From JAEZAA01 sp964514485 (GTDB lineage: Bacteria > Pseudomonadota > Gammaproteobacteria > Pseudomonadales > Oleiphilaceae), in assembly GCA_964514485.1 (NCBI GenBank), contig CAZEWG010000014.1, forward strand, positions 6,936 to 70,935: a DNA stretch of 64,000 nucleotides. Reading direction: 5' to 3'. This document shows, piece by piece, positions 36,236-45,125 of the stretch. A program made the translations under genes and the position numbers. Position 1 is the first letter of the stretch; every line of letters begins with the position of its first letter. Below the pieces are notes generated by a model. That model did no database searches, was not told where the DNA came from, and saw only the letters and a list, made by a program, of their open reading frames with translations.

Positions 36236-36340
36236 TTACCATCTCCTGGTGAAAAAACTTCGATTGCTCAACATTATAACCAGATTCCAATCACAACGGC
36301 GCAGTCCCGCCAGCGCCCTTCTGACCTCAATGGATGAAGA

Positions 36341-37483
36341 ATGATGGACTTTCAACACGAGTTTCCCCTAGACCCTGAGCTTTGCTATCTCAACCATGCA
36401 GCCGTGGCCCCCTGGCCCGCCCGAGCCGCCCAGGCAGTGAGTGCCTTCGCTCAGCAGAATGCGACCCAGGGCGCACGCTATTATCCGGAATGGTTAAAAA
36501 TCGAAACGGAACTGCGTCAGCGACTGCAAGCCTTGATTAACGCCCCCCATTGGCGCGATATCGCGTTACTCAAAAACACCTCGGAAGCCTTGTCCTTTGT
36601 CGCTCAGGGGCTGGACTGGAATCCGGGCGATCAAATCGTGATCACCGGAGATGAGTTCCCGTCCAATCGGATTGTGTGGGAGGCCCTGGCCAAACAAGGC
36701 GTCAAAGTGGTGGAAGCCGACCTGCACGGCGACGACAGCCCGGAAGAGGCGATTTTGGATGCGACCACCTCCGCGACCAAATTGGTCTCGGTCAGCTCGG
36801 TTCAATATGCCAGTGGTATCCGCCTGAACCTGGAATATCTGGGGCAGGAATTAAATCGCCGTGGCATCCTGTATTGTGTCGATGCGATTCAAAGTATTGG
36901 CGCCCTGCAGTTTGATGCCCAACGAATCGGCGCAGACTTTGTCATGGCTGACGGCCATAAATGGATGTTGGGGCCGGAGGGGCTGGCCCTGTTTTATGTG
37001 AAGCCCAGTATACGCAACCGGCTGAAGTTGATTGAGTACGGTTGGCACATGGTGCAAAACCGGGGCAATTACGACCTCAAGCACTGGTATCCCGCGGAGG
37101 ATGCCACCCGTTTTGAGTGCGGCAGCCCCAACATGCTCGGCGCCCATGGGCTCAATGCCAGCCTGTCGCTGTTGTTAGAGGTCGGCATGGATCAGGTGGA
37201 AGCGCGCCTTCAGCACAATATGTCCACGCTGATAGAGGCGCTATCCACCGTGGATGGCATCCGCTTTCTGTCACCGCGCTCCCCGAACGAACGGGCGGGC
37301 ATTGTGACCTTCGACATTACCGGAATCCCCAGCAACAATCTTTACCAAGCGCTCATGACCCGGGGCGTCATCTGTGCCTGTCGAGGGGGCGGTATTCGCT
37401 TCTCGCCGCACTTTTACACCAGCGAGAAGGTCCTGTTACGGGCGGTGGAGATCCTCAAGGAGTTGATCCGGAATAAGCGTTAA
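36341..37483 (+). CDS. class V aminotransferase family protein (PLP-dependent)
   Basis: 380 residues. The fold-type I features are visible: LNHAAVAPWP at the N-terminus, SSVQYASG, and the PLP-binding lysine in MADGHKWMLGPEGLA near residue 207. The family includes cysteine desulfurases, kynureninase and isopenicillin-N epimerase-like enzymes; the sequence does not allow a choice. Two ATG codons are adjacent (36341 and 36344) with GAAG upstream. It is divergent from the radical SAM gene and converges with sixA. Confidence 0.87.
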   Translation: MMDFQHEFPLDPELCYLNHAAVAPWPARAAQAVSAFAQQNATQGARYYPEWLKIETELRQRLQALINAPHWRDIALLKNTSEALSFVAQGLDWNPGDQIVITGDEFPSNRIVWEALAKQGVKVVEADLHGDDSPEEAILDATTSATKLVSVSSVQYASGIRLNLEYLGQELNRRGILYCVDAIQSIGALQFDAQRIGADFVMADGHKWMLGPEGLALFYVKPSIRNRLKLIEYGWHMVQNRGNYDLKHWYPAEDATRFECGSPNMLGAHGLNASLSLLLEVGMDQVEARLQHNMSTLIEALSTVDGIRFLSPRSPNERAGIVTFDITGIPSNNLYQALMTRGVICACRGGGIRFSPHFYTSEKVLLRAVEILKELIRNKR

Positions 37484-37511
37484 CTCTCGACAGCGGTGGC
37501 CATGGCGAGGA

Positions 37512-37976
37512 TCAGGGCTGCAGGCTGCGGATAATCCGGCCACAGGCCGGCGCCCAGGCCTCGAGTTCCAGAATCAGGATTTCGCTGGTGGCAAAGGGAT
37601 GGGGTTCTTTCAAGTCACCTCGATCCAGCAAGCTGGCGAGATAACCCAACAAAGGTTGGTGGGCCACCACCAGAGTGTGCCGGGCTACGTGTGGCGTCAG
37701 CGCCTCCAACGTGGCCGAGGGCGATTCATCCGGTGTGAGGCAATCATGCTGCTGTGCCACCATCTCAAGGCGTTGCTCGGCTTCCGCTGCCGTTTGGCGG
37801 GCCCGTCGATAGGGGCTGACCAAAATGCGGTCAATTTGAGGCGCCGTGGCCAGCAGTTTATCCAGCACCCGCCGATTCGCTTCCCTACCCCGCTCTGTTA
37901 ACGCGCGCTCCGGGTCCGGGCTGGTCCAGGCCGCTTCGCCGTGGCGCATCAAATAAAGGGTATAGGGTTCAGTCAC
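37512..37976 (-). CDS. sixA: phosphohistidine phosphatase SixA
   Basis: 154-residue histidine phosphatase that removes phosphate from phosphohistidine in phosphorelay or PTS proteins. The catalytic RHG is at residues 11-13, and a second His in VVAHQP near residue 105 completes the site; YRRARQTA is also conserved. The start is a GTG at 37976 with a strong AGGAGG upstream. It lies 31 bases after gpsA on the same strand, an arrangement common in Pseudomonas relatives. Confidence 0.92.
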   Translation of the reverse strand: MTEPYTLYLMRHGEAAWTSPDPERALTERGREANRRVLDKLLATAPQIDRILVSPYRRARQTAAEAEQRLEMVAQQHDCLTPDESPSATLEALTPHVARHTLVVAHQPLLGYLASLLDRGDLKEPHPFATSEILILELEAWAPACGRIIRSLQP

Positions 37977-38006
37977 GGGTTAACCTCCTTTCTAACGGGC
38001 AATGCT

Positions 38007-39032
38007 CTATTGCCCTCTGGGCAAAACAAACTCCACATCGCTGCTTTGCTGACGCAACATCAACTGGTTGCTGATTTCATTGATCGAGCGACCCTCGTGC
38101 AAAATGGCGTAAAGCCCCTCAACCAAGGGCATGGTGATTTGCATTTCCTGGGCCTTCTCCCGCACCAACTTGAGGGTATTGATCCCTTCTGCAACTTCAC
38201 CCAATGACTCGACCGCCGCTTCCAGGGTTTCACCCTTCCCAATGGCAAAGCCAACCCGGTAGTTACGGCTCAGTGGCGAGGTGCAGGTTACAATCAGATC
38301 CCCCACCCCGGAAAGCCCAAGGAAAGTCATGGGGTTGGCCCCCAGGCACACCGCAAAACGGCTCATTTCCGCCAGGCTACGGGTAATCAACATGGCTTTG
38401 GTGTTCTCGCCCATCCCCATGGCGGCGGCCAGGCCGGAGATAATCGCGTAAATATTCTTCAGCGCACCCGCCAGCTCAACCCCGTACATGTCGGAATTGG
38501 CATAGACCCGGAAATAGGAACAACCCAAGACTTCCTGGACCCGGCTGCGCACAGTGGGGTCCGGGCTGGCGATGACCGTGGCGGTGAGCGCTCGACGCCC
38601 GATTTCCTTGGCCAGGTTAGGACCGCTCAACACACCGATCGCGGCGGCGGGAATTTCTTCCCGCAGAATCTGGCTCATCAACTTGAACGTGCCCGGCTCA
38701 ATGCCTTTGGTGGTGGACACCAGCACCTGCTCAGGGCTGATATGGTCTTTGACCTGCTTGACCACGTCCCTGACTCCCTTGCTCGGCACCGCGACCAGAA
38801 TGAGCTGGGCACCGTCAACACAGGTGGCCAGATCGGTGGTAGGGACAATGGTGTCGGCCAACCGGCAGCCCGGCAAATATTGGGTATTTTCCCGCAGGGT
38901 TCTGATTTCTTCAGCCCGGGCGGCATCTCTCAGCCACAGCCAGGTATCATAACCATTTTCCGCTGCAATATTGGCAAGCGCTGTTCCAAAACTACCGCCA
39001 CCGAGAACGGCGACCTTGGCCTTTTGAGTCAT
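38007..39032 (-). CDS. gpsA: glycerol-3-phosphate dehydrogenase [NAD(P)+]
   Basis: Makes sn-glycerol 3-phosphate for phospholipid synthesis from dihydroxyacetone phosphate. The ATG at 39032 gives 341 residues, the family's usual length; a TTG nine codons upstream is in frame. The nucleotide-binding motif VAVLGGGSFGTALANIAAE, the catalytic Lys in ELAGALKNIYAI and the GLSGVGDLIVTCTSPLSRN motif are present. Upstream of sixA. Confidence 0.96.
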   Translation of the reverse strand: MTQKAKVAVLGGGSFGTALANIAAENGYDTWLWLRDAARAEEIRTLRENTQYLPGCRLADTIVPTTDLATCVDGAQLILVAVPSKGVRDVVKQVKDHISPEQVLVSTTKGIEPGTFKLMSQILREEIPAAAIGVLSGPNLAKEIGRRALTATVIASPDPTVRSRVQEVLGCSYFRVYANSDMYGVELAGALKNIYAIISGLAAAMGMGENTKAMLITRSLAEMSRFAVCLGANPMTFLGLSGVGDLIVTCTSPLSRNYRVGFAIGKGETLEAAVESLGEVAEGINTLKLVREKAQEMQITMPLVEGLYAILHEGRSINEISNQLMLRQQSSDVEFVLPRGQ

Positions 39033-39130
39033 TAATGTGGATTCCAGAGCATCAGACAATCGGTTTTCCGACGGTCATGTTAAACCGTAGCGCAATCGGA
39101 GCCAAAAAATAATGTCAGGCGAGAGGCCTT

Positions 39131-39625
39131 TCAGTCAGCTCCATCGCATTCGAGGGCGGCTACCAAATCTTTAAACGCTGTACGATTTTGCTCGTTCAGC
39201 TCCATCAGGATGCGATGGGCGGCGAGTACCTTTTCACGAACTTCGGTTTCGGTCGCGTCCAGGATCGGCAACTCGTTGAGCTGCTCCATCTGGGTGGCCG
39301 CCTGCTTGACGATAATAAAGATATGGTCGAACCCCATGGAAAGAATCAACCGGGTCACATCCGGGTTCGTGGAGATGATGGTTGGCAACAGGTTGCTGCG
39401 GGCCTTGGTGAAAATAGCAATTTTAGCCAGGAGCCCCAGGCTGGTGCTATCCAGCATTTCAGCCTCGGTCAGATCAATTACCACCGTCCGAAATGCCGGG
39501 TCAGCACTCATGGATTCGATGATGGCGTCCAGCGTCGAACAGAGGTTCAGCCGGATTTCGCCAACGAACTTGAGAATATAGACGCCTTGCTGCTCGGCTT
39601 GCAGGATTCTATAGCTGGACATCAT
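39131..39625 (-). CDS. STAS-domain anti-sigma factor antagonist, HsbA-like
   Basis: 164 residues with an N-terminal STAS domain (residues about 5-105). The phosphorylatable serine is in LDSTSLG (Ser 60), as in SpoIIAA-type antagonists. A helical tail of about 50 residues follows. The ATG overlaps the 3' end of the upstream PP2C response regulator by 17 bases, so they are translated together and the regulator is the likely phosphatase for Ser 60. In P. aeruginosa the equivalent pair HsbR/HsbA links HptB phosphorelay to FlgM and biofilm/flagellar control. Confidence 0.85.
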   Translation of the reverse strand: MMSSYRILQAEQQGVYILKFVGEIRLNLCSTLDAIIESMSADPAFRTVVIDLTEAEMLDSTSLGLLAKIAIFTKARSNLLPTIISTNPDVTRLILSMGFDHIFIIVKQAATQMEQLNELPILDATETEVREKVLAAHRILMELNEQNRTAFKDLVAALECDGAD

Positions 39626-40793
39626 TGTTAGCTGACTCAGTAATGGTCATGATTGCAATATCGTCCGGAAGTTCTGAAATATCCTTCAGTCCGAATGCCT
39701 TTTCGAAACCTTCAATGGTCATATCGGCTTGAGCCACTGTGTTCAGTAACTCCTCTTCCTTGCCAGCGACCGTCGGTGATTTCAGTACTTCCAAAATGCC
39801 GTCCGAAAACAGTACCAGCGAAAACTGCGGGGGCAGTTCAATCTGGTAGGTGGCGAACTCCACAGAGTCGAACAGCCCTACCGGCATGCCATTTCCAGAC
39901 AGATATTCAGTTTTGTTCCCAACCTTCAGTATGGGCATCGGCAAGTGAGCCCCCAAACTGTATGTGAGGGTTCGGGTGGACATATCCAATAACCCGGCAA
40001 ACATCGTCAGGTGCTTATCCAAACCCGTTTCCAGCAGTTCCCTGTTGACTCGCCGCAACAATCGCTGCGGACTCCGCAGCTTTTCATTGGTGCGTCGTTT
40101 CAGGTTGCGCTGCATACGGCTACTCAGGTTTTTCAGCAGCACCGTCACAAACGCTGACGACGCCCCATGCCCGGAGACGTCGGCAAGATAAAAAACAACA
40201 TGGCGTTCGTCAATTCGAAAATAGTCTAGGAAGTCGCCGGTCAAATAAAGAGAGGGTTTGATCAGACGGTCAAACTGAATTCCGTCGTAGTAGGCCTTCC
40301 GTTTCGGAAATAACTTCTGTTGCAGGTAGTGTCCGGCCTTTTGGTCCGCCCGCAACTCATCCAGGTTGCTTTTGAGGCGCTGATTAAGCTCCTCCAGCTC
40401 CTGCTGATGACGTTGGCTTGAGCGCTGCAACCGGACCTGCCCTAGTTGACGACCAACGGCTTCCTGCAAGGGGTCAAGATCGGTCAGGGGCTTGATTACA
40501 TAATCGCTGGCCCCTGCTCGAAGGGCATCAACGACCTGTTCAGGGGTTTCCGGGTGAGACACCACCACAATCGAGGTCGGCTGGGACTGCTGTTGGGCGT
40601 AGCTGGCGAGCTGGCGGACTTCTGGCGCTGGCAAGTCACATAACACCAGCTCTGGTGCGGCGTGGGATAGCTCCCGCTGTGCGTCCGCCAGATTATGGCA
40701 GGTCAGCACTCGGTGGCCGCTTCGCGCCAGGTAGTCTGCAAGAGTTTGCTGTGCAGCAACATCCCGGTCCACGATCAGAATAGTGTCATTCAT
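39609..40793 (-). CDS. response regulator with PP2C/SpoIIE phosphatase domain, HsbR-like
   Basis: About 395 residues: receiver domain (1-120) with phospho-acceptor Asp in LVLCDLPAPEV and Lys in DYVIKPL; a helical linker (about 125-165); and a SpoIIE/PP2C-type serine phosphatase domain with TGDFLDYF, FYLADVSGHGASSAF and VLFSDGILE metal-binding motifs. Start at the ATG at 40793; a GTG immediately before it (40796) is also possible. The receiver probably gates dephosphorylation of the downstream STAS protein. No cognate kinase is in the window. Confidence 0.88.
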   Translation of the reverse strand: MNDTILIVDRDVAAQQTLADYLARSGHRVLTCHNLADAQRELSHAAPELVLCDLPAPEVRQLASYAQQQSQPTSIVVVSHPETPEQVVDALRAGASDYVIKPLTDLDPLQEAVGRQLGQVRLQRSSQRHQQELEELNQRLKSNLDELRADQKAGHYLQQKLFPKRKAYYDGIQFDRLIKPSLYLTGDFLDYFRIDERHVVFYLADVSGHGASSAFVTVLLKNLSSRMQRNLKRRTNEKLRSPQRLLRRVNRELLETGLDKHLTMFAGLLDMSTRTLTYSLGAHLPMPILKVGNKTEYLSGNGMPVGLFDSVEFATYQIELPPQFSLVLFSDGILEVLKSPTVAGKEEELLNTVAQADMTIEGFEKAFGLKDISELPDDIAIMTITESANNDVQL

Positions 40794-40796
40794 CAC

Positions 40797-41213
40797 ATCA
40801 AAGTCCGCCGCGAATTGAGCTTCACGGGATCAAACTGCCGGCCAGTTCAGTGCGACTATCGTTCAGTCGCTGTCTAGCGCCTTGTCTCCACTCCCTCAGA
40901 CCGAGTATCGCGCTGATGGAATTGGAGCGGGACAGGTTAGCTGCCCAAAGGATACGAAAGTAAAATAGAAAGGCAAGCAAATGATGAGCAGCGCCTTGCA
41001 TGCGATTGGGCAACCCTCTCCCGAAGCGGTTACTTTAGGTTTAGCGGATAATCAGGGTTGCCGCAAGTTTGCCCACCTTCACTTGATTAGCCTTGCATTT
41101 TCGAAAATTCATAGCACATATTAAGTAATGCCTGTCAGAGGCTGGACAGCCCCTTTACATCAAGGCGTACCCCCTCTGGTTTCGGGCCATCACGAACATC
41201 CTAGAGAGTCTTC
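40797..41213. other. 417-base divergent intergenic region
   Basis: Separates the HsbR-like gene (leftward) from the HD-domain gene (rightward). I see no supported coding frame; the 63-codon minus frame inside it has no ribosome site or sensible composition. Promoters for both genes should be here but none stands out. Confidence 0.45.
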
Positions 41214-42701
41214 ATGACGAATTATCTAAATGACTTGCTCGGCGCCTATGATCGTTTGATCATGGACCCGGTGCATGGTGGTATTTCCCTGTATGCCCAT
41301 GAAGTACAGGTCATTGATCACCCGCTGTTCCAACGCTTGCGATTTATTTGCCAAAACGACATTCTTTCCCTGGTTTTTCCAGGCGCCACCCACTCCCGCT
41401 TCCTGCACAGTATCGGCACCATGCACACGGGCGGGCGCATGTTCCGCACCATGGTGGCCGCCCATCTGGCAGACCGGGGCCGAAAGGGTCAAAGTGACCT
41501 TTCCGTGGAGTCTCTGCCGGCCCTTGATTACGTGCACAAGGTCACCCGACTTGCCTGTCTATTGCATGATTGCGGCCATTCAAGTTTCTCCCATCAGTTC
41601 ACCAAGGCCCATAGCATTCATGAGCTCCTGTCTCAGCCGGGCCGGTTCAGCCAGCTCTGGCAAGACAGCTCGCCCGGGGCACTTCCGCCCTCCTCCCTGT
41701 TAGAGGAGCCGGCCACCCTGGAGCACGAGCACTATTCAGTGCGTTGCGCCTGGCAGATTCTTCAGGACATTGAGGTGTCGGATTATGGCATTGACCCGGT
41801 GGACGTCCTGGGGGTGATGGAAACCGCTAACTTTGAGCCCAGTGACCAGTTCCGCCAACATGCCGACAGCTTCTGGCATTTCATTTCGGGAGCCTCCCCC
41901 ACCGCGGACATTGATAGTGCCGCGCTGCTGAAAAAGCTGATTTCCCTGATCGTGTCCGGTGAGATCGACGCGGACCGGGCCGACTATATGCTGCGGGACG
42001 GCTTCCATTCATCGGTCACCATCGGCGGGTTTAACCTGGATCACCTGCTCAATAACCTGCGGGTTGGCTGGGCCACCGACACGCCCTGGCTGGGGCTGGC
42101 CATCACCGCCAAAGGCTTGGGTGCGCTGGAGGACTTCGTCTACAGCCGCCATCAGATGTACCGGAAGGTCTACGGCCATAAGACCTCCATCGGCTTTGAC
42201 TGGCTGTTGCGACGCGCCATCGACGAAGTTCTGGAAGACCAGGACTGTCGCGACTACGTCGATGAATGCCTGAAAAACATCCACGAGTTCCGTCACCTGA
42301 CCGACAACTACTTTTGGGAGCTGTTTCGCCGCAAGTCCAAGCACTCAGAACAAAGCTTTGCCCGACGCCTGATCGATCGTCACAAGCTCAACCACCTGCT
42401 GACTCGGGAAAACCTGGACTCAAACGAAATTGAACAAGTCCGTGGGGAGCTGGCGCACCACTACCGGATTGCACCTGAAATGGTGGTCAGTTGCACGTTG
42501 CGGGCACGGTTTTCCAAGATTCAGGAACACTTTAACGACATCCGGGTGCTGGCCAAGGATCCGCTGACCAAGGCAGTGTCCCTCAAGCAGATTACCGAGG
42601 TGAGCCACTTCTTCAGCAAATTCTCTGACGGCACGATCACCCACTTTTATTTACACCCCCAAGTGGACCATTTGGTAAAAGCAAGTTCACTCTCGCCTTG
42701 A
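41214..42701 (+). CDS. HD-domain phosphohydrolase, SAMHD1/dGTPase-like
   Basis: 495 residues. The opening IMDPVHGGISLYAHEVQVID and PLFQRLRFICQND are typical of the COG1078/SAMHD1-like branch. Metal ligands are visible as H60 or H65 (GATHSRFLHS), H118-D119 (CLLHDCGHSSFSH) and the late Asp in DADRADYML near residue 260. Family members hydrolyse dNTPs or other nucleotides; substrate not determinable here. Monocistronic. Confidence 0.88.
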   Translation: MTNYLNDLLGAYDRLIMDPVHGGISLYAHEVQVIDHPLFQRLRFICQNDILSLVFPGATHSRFLHSIGTMHTGGRMFRTMVAAHLADRGRKGQSDLSVESLPALDYVHKVTRLACLLHDCGHSSFSHQFTKAHSIHELLSQPGRFSQLWQDSSPGALPPSSLLEEPATLEHEHYSVRCAWQILQDIEVSDYGIDPVDVLGVMETANFEPSDQFRQHADSFWHFISGASPTADIDSAALLKKLISLIVSGEIDADRADYMLRDGFHSSVTIGGFNLDHLLNNLRVGWATDTPWLGLAITAKGLGALEDFVYSRHQMYRKVYGHKTSIGFDWLLRRAIDEVLEDQDCRDYVDECLKNIHEFRHLTDNYFWELFRRKSKHSEQSFARRLIDRHKLNHLLTRENLDSNEIEQVRGELAHHYRIAPEMVVSCTLRARFSKIQEHFNDIRVLAKDPLTKAVSLKQITEVSHFFSKFSDGTITHFYLHPQVDHLVKASSLSP

Positions 42702-42811
42702 ACTTCACTCCCTAAAAAAGAGAGAATCCCCGGTTTGCTCCCAATGGGCCAGTTGCTCTTTGGGGGCGTCGGGAAATTTTCATAGTCAAATAGTAAAGGT
42801 ATCCGTGCGGC

Positions 42812-43630
42812 ATGAGAGTTGTTTCCTTCAACGCCAACGGCATTCGTGCCCGTTTTCACCAGTTTGAGCAGTTGGTAAAGGATTACCGGCCCGACATTAT
42901 TGGTATTCAGGAAACCAAGGTATCGGACGAGGAGTTTCCGCTGGAGTTTCTGCAAAACCTGGGCTATCACGTGGAGTTTTTCGGACAAAAAGGACATTAC
43001 GGTGTTGCGCTGATGTCGCTGACACCCCCGACTCATGTGGTGAAAGGCTTTCCTCATGACGATGCGGACGCCCAAAAGCGACTGATCGTTTGTGAGTATC
43101 AACACCTGGGCAAAACGGTCACGGTGCTCAATGGCTACTTCCCCCAAGGGGAAAGTCGCGACCACCCCATCAAGTTTCCGGCCAAAAAGGCGTTCTACGC
43201 TGATCTGAACGAATATATCCGTAGTCAGTGGTCACCGGATGATCACCTCATTCTGATGGGTGACATGAACATCTCTCCGGAAGACAAGGATATTGGGATC
43301 GGCGAGGCCAATGCCAAACGCTGGCTACGCACCGGCAAGTGCAGTTTCCTGCCGGAAGAACGGGAATGGCTGAGCCTGCTCCAGAGTTGGGGGCTAAAAG
43401 ACACCTTCCGGAAACACTATCCGGAGGAAAGCAATCGCTTTAGCTGGTTCGACTACCGTAGCCGCGGCTTTGAGCGGGATCCGAAACACGGCCTGCGGAT
43501 CGACCTGATTCTGGCCAGTGAGTCCATGTACCAGCGTTGCACCAACGCCGGAATTTCTTACGATATCCGGGCCATGGAGAAGCCTTCGGACCACTGTCCG
43601 ATCTGGGCAGACTTCGACCTGCACGACTAA
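42812..43630 (+). CDS. xthA: exodeoxyribonuclease III
   Basis: AP endonuclease and 3'-phosphodiesterase for base excision repair, 272 residues. The catalytic set is intact: N7 in SFNANGIRAR, Glu in IGIQETKVSD, Asp-Asn in LMGDMNISPED, the RIDLILAS Asp, and the C-terminal SDHCPIWADF. The MRVVSFNANGIRA start matches the family start closely, fixing the ATG at 42812. Oxidative damage repair fits the peroxide genes elsewhere in the window but it is not linked to them. Confidence 0.96.
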   Translation: MRVVSFNANGIRARFHQFEQLVKDYRPDIIGIQETKVSDEEFPLEFLQNLGYHVEFFGQKGHYGVALMSLTPPTHVVKGFPHDDADAQKRLIVCEYQHLGKTVTVLNGYFPQGESRDHPIKFPAKKAFYADLNEYIRSQWSPDDHLILMGDMNISPEDKDIGIGEANAKRWLRTGKCSFLPEEREWLSLLQSWGLKDTFRKHYPEESNRFSWFDYRSRGFERDPKHGLRIDLILASESMYQRCTNAGISYDIRAMEKPSDHCPIWADFDLHD

Positions 43631-43638
43631 TCGGCCCG

Positions 43639-43672
43639 TCAGTCAGGCCTTAGTCAGCTCATCAGTCAGGCC
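43639..43672 (+). repeat. short direct repeat downstream of xthA
   Basis: TCAGTCAGGCC occurs at 43639-43649 and again at 43662-43672, with a third partial copy (TAGTCAG) between them. No function apparent. Confidence 0.5.
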
Positions 43673-43846
43673 ACAATCGAAGCGAGTTGGTGAAGCAGCC
43701 ACTCGCTTCTGCTTCCCTAATTGTTATAATCCAGGCAAGCTGGGCGCCAAACCCGGCCTTCTCCCGTGAAATCAGCGGCGCCTGGATCGTTCGTCAGTTC
43801 ACGGAATAGCACACGGACAGGTGCCTCAGGGAGTTTTTCAGGCTGC

Positions 43847-44467
43847 ATGAAAACCAGAGACCGAATACTGCACACCAGTTTGCAGTTGTTCAACGAGCAT
43901 GGTGAGCCGAATGTCACCACCTTGCAGATTGCCGATGAACTGGATATCAGCCCTGGAAATCTCTATTACCACTTCAAGAACAAGTCGGAAATTATCGACG
44001 AGCTGTTCGCGTCCTTCGAATCCCACATCAACACCCTGCTGGATGTGCCCGAGGATATCGCCGGCATCGACGACCAATGGCTCTTTCTTCACCTGGTGTT
44101 TGAGGCCATCGGCCAGTACCGATTTATCTATCAGGACCTGGTCAACATCCTGAGCCGTTATGACAAGATCCAGCCCCGTTTCAAGCGAATGCTCAACCGG
44201 AAGCTTTCCGCGTCCCGCAGTGTCTGCCAAAGTCTGGCCCGGCAAGGCATCCTGCTGGCCAATGCAGACGAGCTGGAGGCCCTTTGCCAGAACATCGTGC
44301 TGACCATCACTTACTGGATCAGCTTCGACAAGGTCAAAAACGTGCTAAATGGCCAGGAAATGGACGTCGGCCGAGGGGTGTATCAAGTCCTTGCGCAGAT
44401 TGCCCCCTTCCTGCGGGAGGAAGAGCGCCGCCAGCTGCAAGCGATGGGCGAGGCATATATTGGTTAG
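43847..44467 (+). CDS. TetR-family regulator, PhaD-like
   Basis: The start MKTRDRILHTSLQLFNEHG at 43847 matches PhaD of Pseudomonas, so the longer frame from 43766 is not used; an AGG lies 5 bases upstream. The 206-residue protein has the HTH TTLQIADELDISPGNLYYHF and a C-terminal ligand domain. PhaD activates phasin and PHA genes in pseudomonads. Here it converges with a phasin gene, but no PHA synthase (phaC) lies within the window. Confidence 0.82.
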   Translation: MKTRDRILHTSLQLFNEHGEPNVTTLQIADELDISPGNLYYHFKNKSEIIDELFASFESHINTLLDVPEDIAGIDDQWLFLHLVFEAIGQYRFIYQDLVNILSRYDKIQPRFKRMLNRKLSASRSVCQSLARQGILLANADELEALCQNIVLTITYWISFDKVKNVLNGQEMDVGRGVYQVLAQIAPFLREEERRQLQAMGEAYIG

Positions 44468-44519
44468 CGCCGAGATCTGACCGATCCCGGCTGCCAAGAG
44501 GCAAACCCCAGGACCTGAA

Positions 44520-44927
44520 TTAGCGATCCTTTTGCTTGCGCAACTCTTCCAGGGCCCGGCTGAGCTCCTCCACTTTCTCGGACAAGGCATCCAGCTCGGC
44601 CTTGGTGGGAATATTCAGCCGGTGAAGTGCTTGGGAAACCCGCTGATCGAAGACATTCTCCAACTTATCCCAAGTCCCTGTGGCTTTGCTTTTTACCCCC
44701 ACCACCGTGTCTTCCACCGCCTTGAACTGTTTCTCAACCGCGTCGCGGGTTTTCATTTCAATCTCTTCGCCTTCCTTGACCAGTTTGTCAAAGAAGCGAC
44801 CGGCATCTTCTTCAGCCTTGGTATAGGCACCCAGCCCGGCAAGCCAGATCTGACGAGCGGAATCCTTAATCTTGCGGGACAACTGGGTTGCTTGTTCCTG
44901 CTCGGAATCGTGCTTTTGTTTTGCCAT
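44520..44927 (-). CDS. phasin family protein (PhaI/PhaF-like)
   Basis: 135-residue protein of polyhydroxyalkanoate granule surfaces. The IWLAGLGAYTKAEEDAG motif and LVKEGEEIE are the phasin signature, followed by a long amphipathic coiled coil (EALSEKVEEL-type, here DALSEKVEELSRALEEL). It lacks the Ala/Lys-rich histone-like tail of PhaF, so it is closer to PhaI. GAGG precedes the ATG. Convergent with the PhaD-like regulator. Confidence 0.88.
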   Translation of the reverse strand: MAKQKHDSEQEQATQLSRKIKDSARQIWLAGLGAYTKAEEDAGRFFDKLVKEGEEIEMKTRDAVEKQFKAVEDTVVGVKSKATGTWDKLENVFDQRVSQALHRLNIPTKAELDALSEKVEELSRALEELRKQKDR

Positions 44928-45125
44928 GGGCTATCAACCTCAAACTATGCTCAATGTTCGCCGAGAAGCGGGACCTTTCTGATCTGAAAGGCAGTGCTGC
45001 CAATGCTATCATGGCTCTATGCAAAACCCTATGCGAGAAGCTTCCAGAGCAACGCAAACAGTGGCGTCACAGCTTATATTGGCTAGTATAGGACTGAAAT
45101 AACGCCTAGTTGGGAGAGTCCGCTT

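Noticed and set aside
40822..41013. 63-codon minus-strand frame in the HsbR/HD spacer
   Set aside because: No ribosome site, no conserved-looking features; likely chance.
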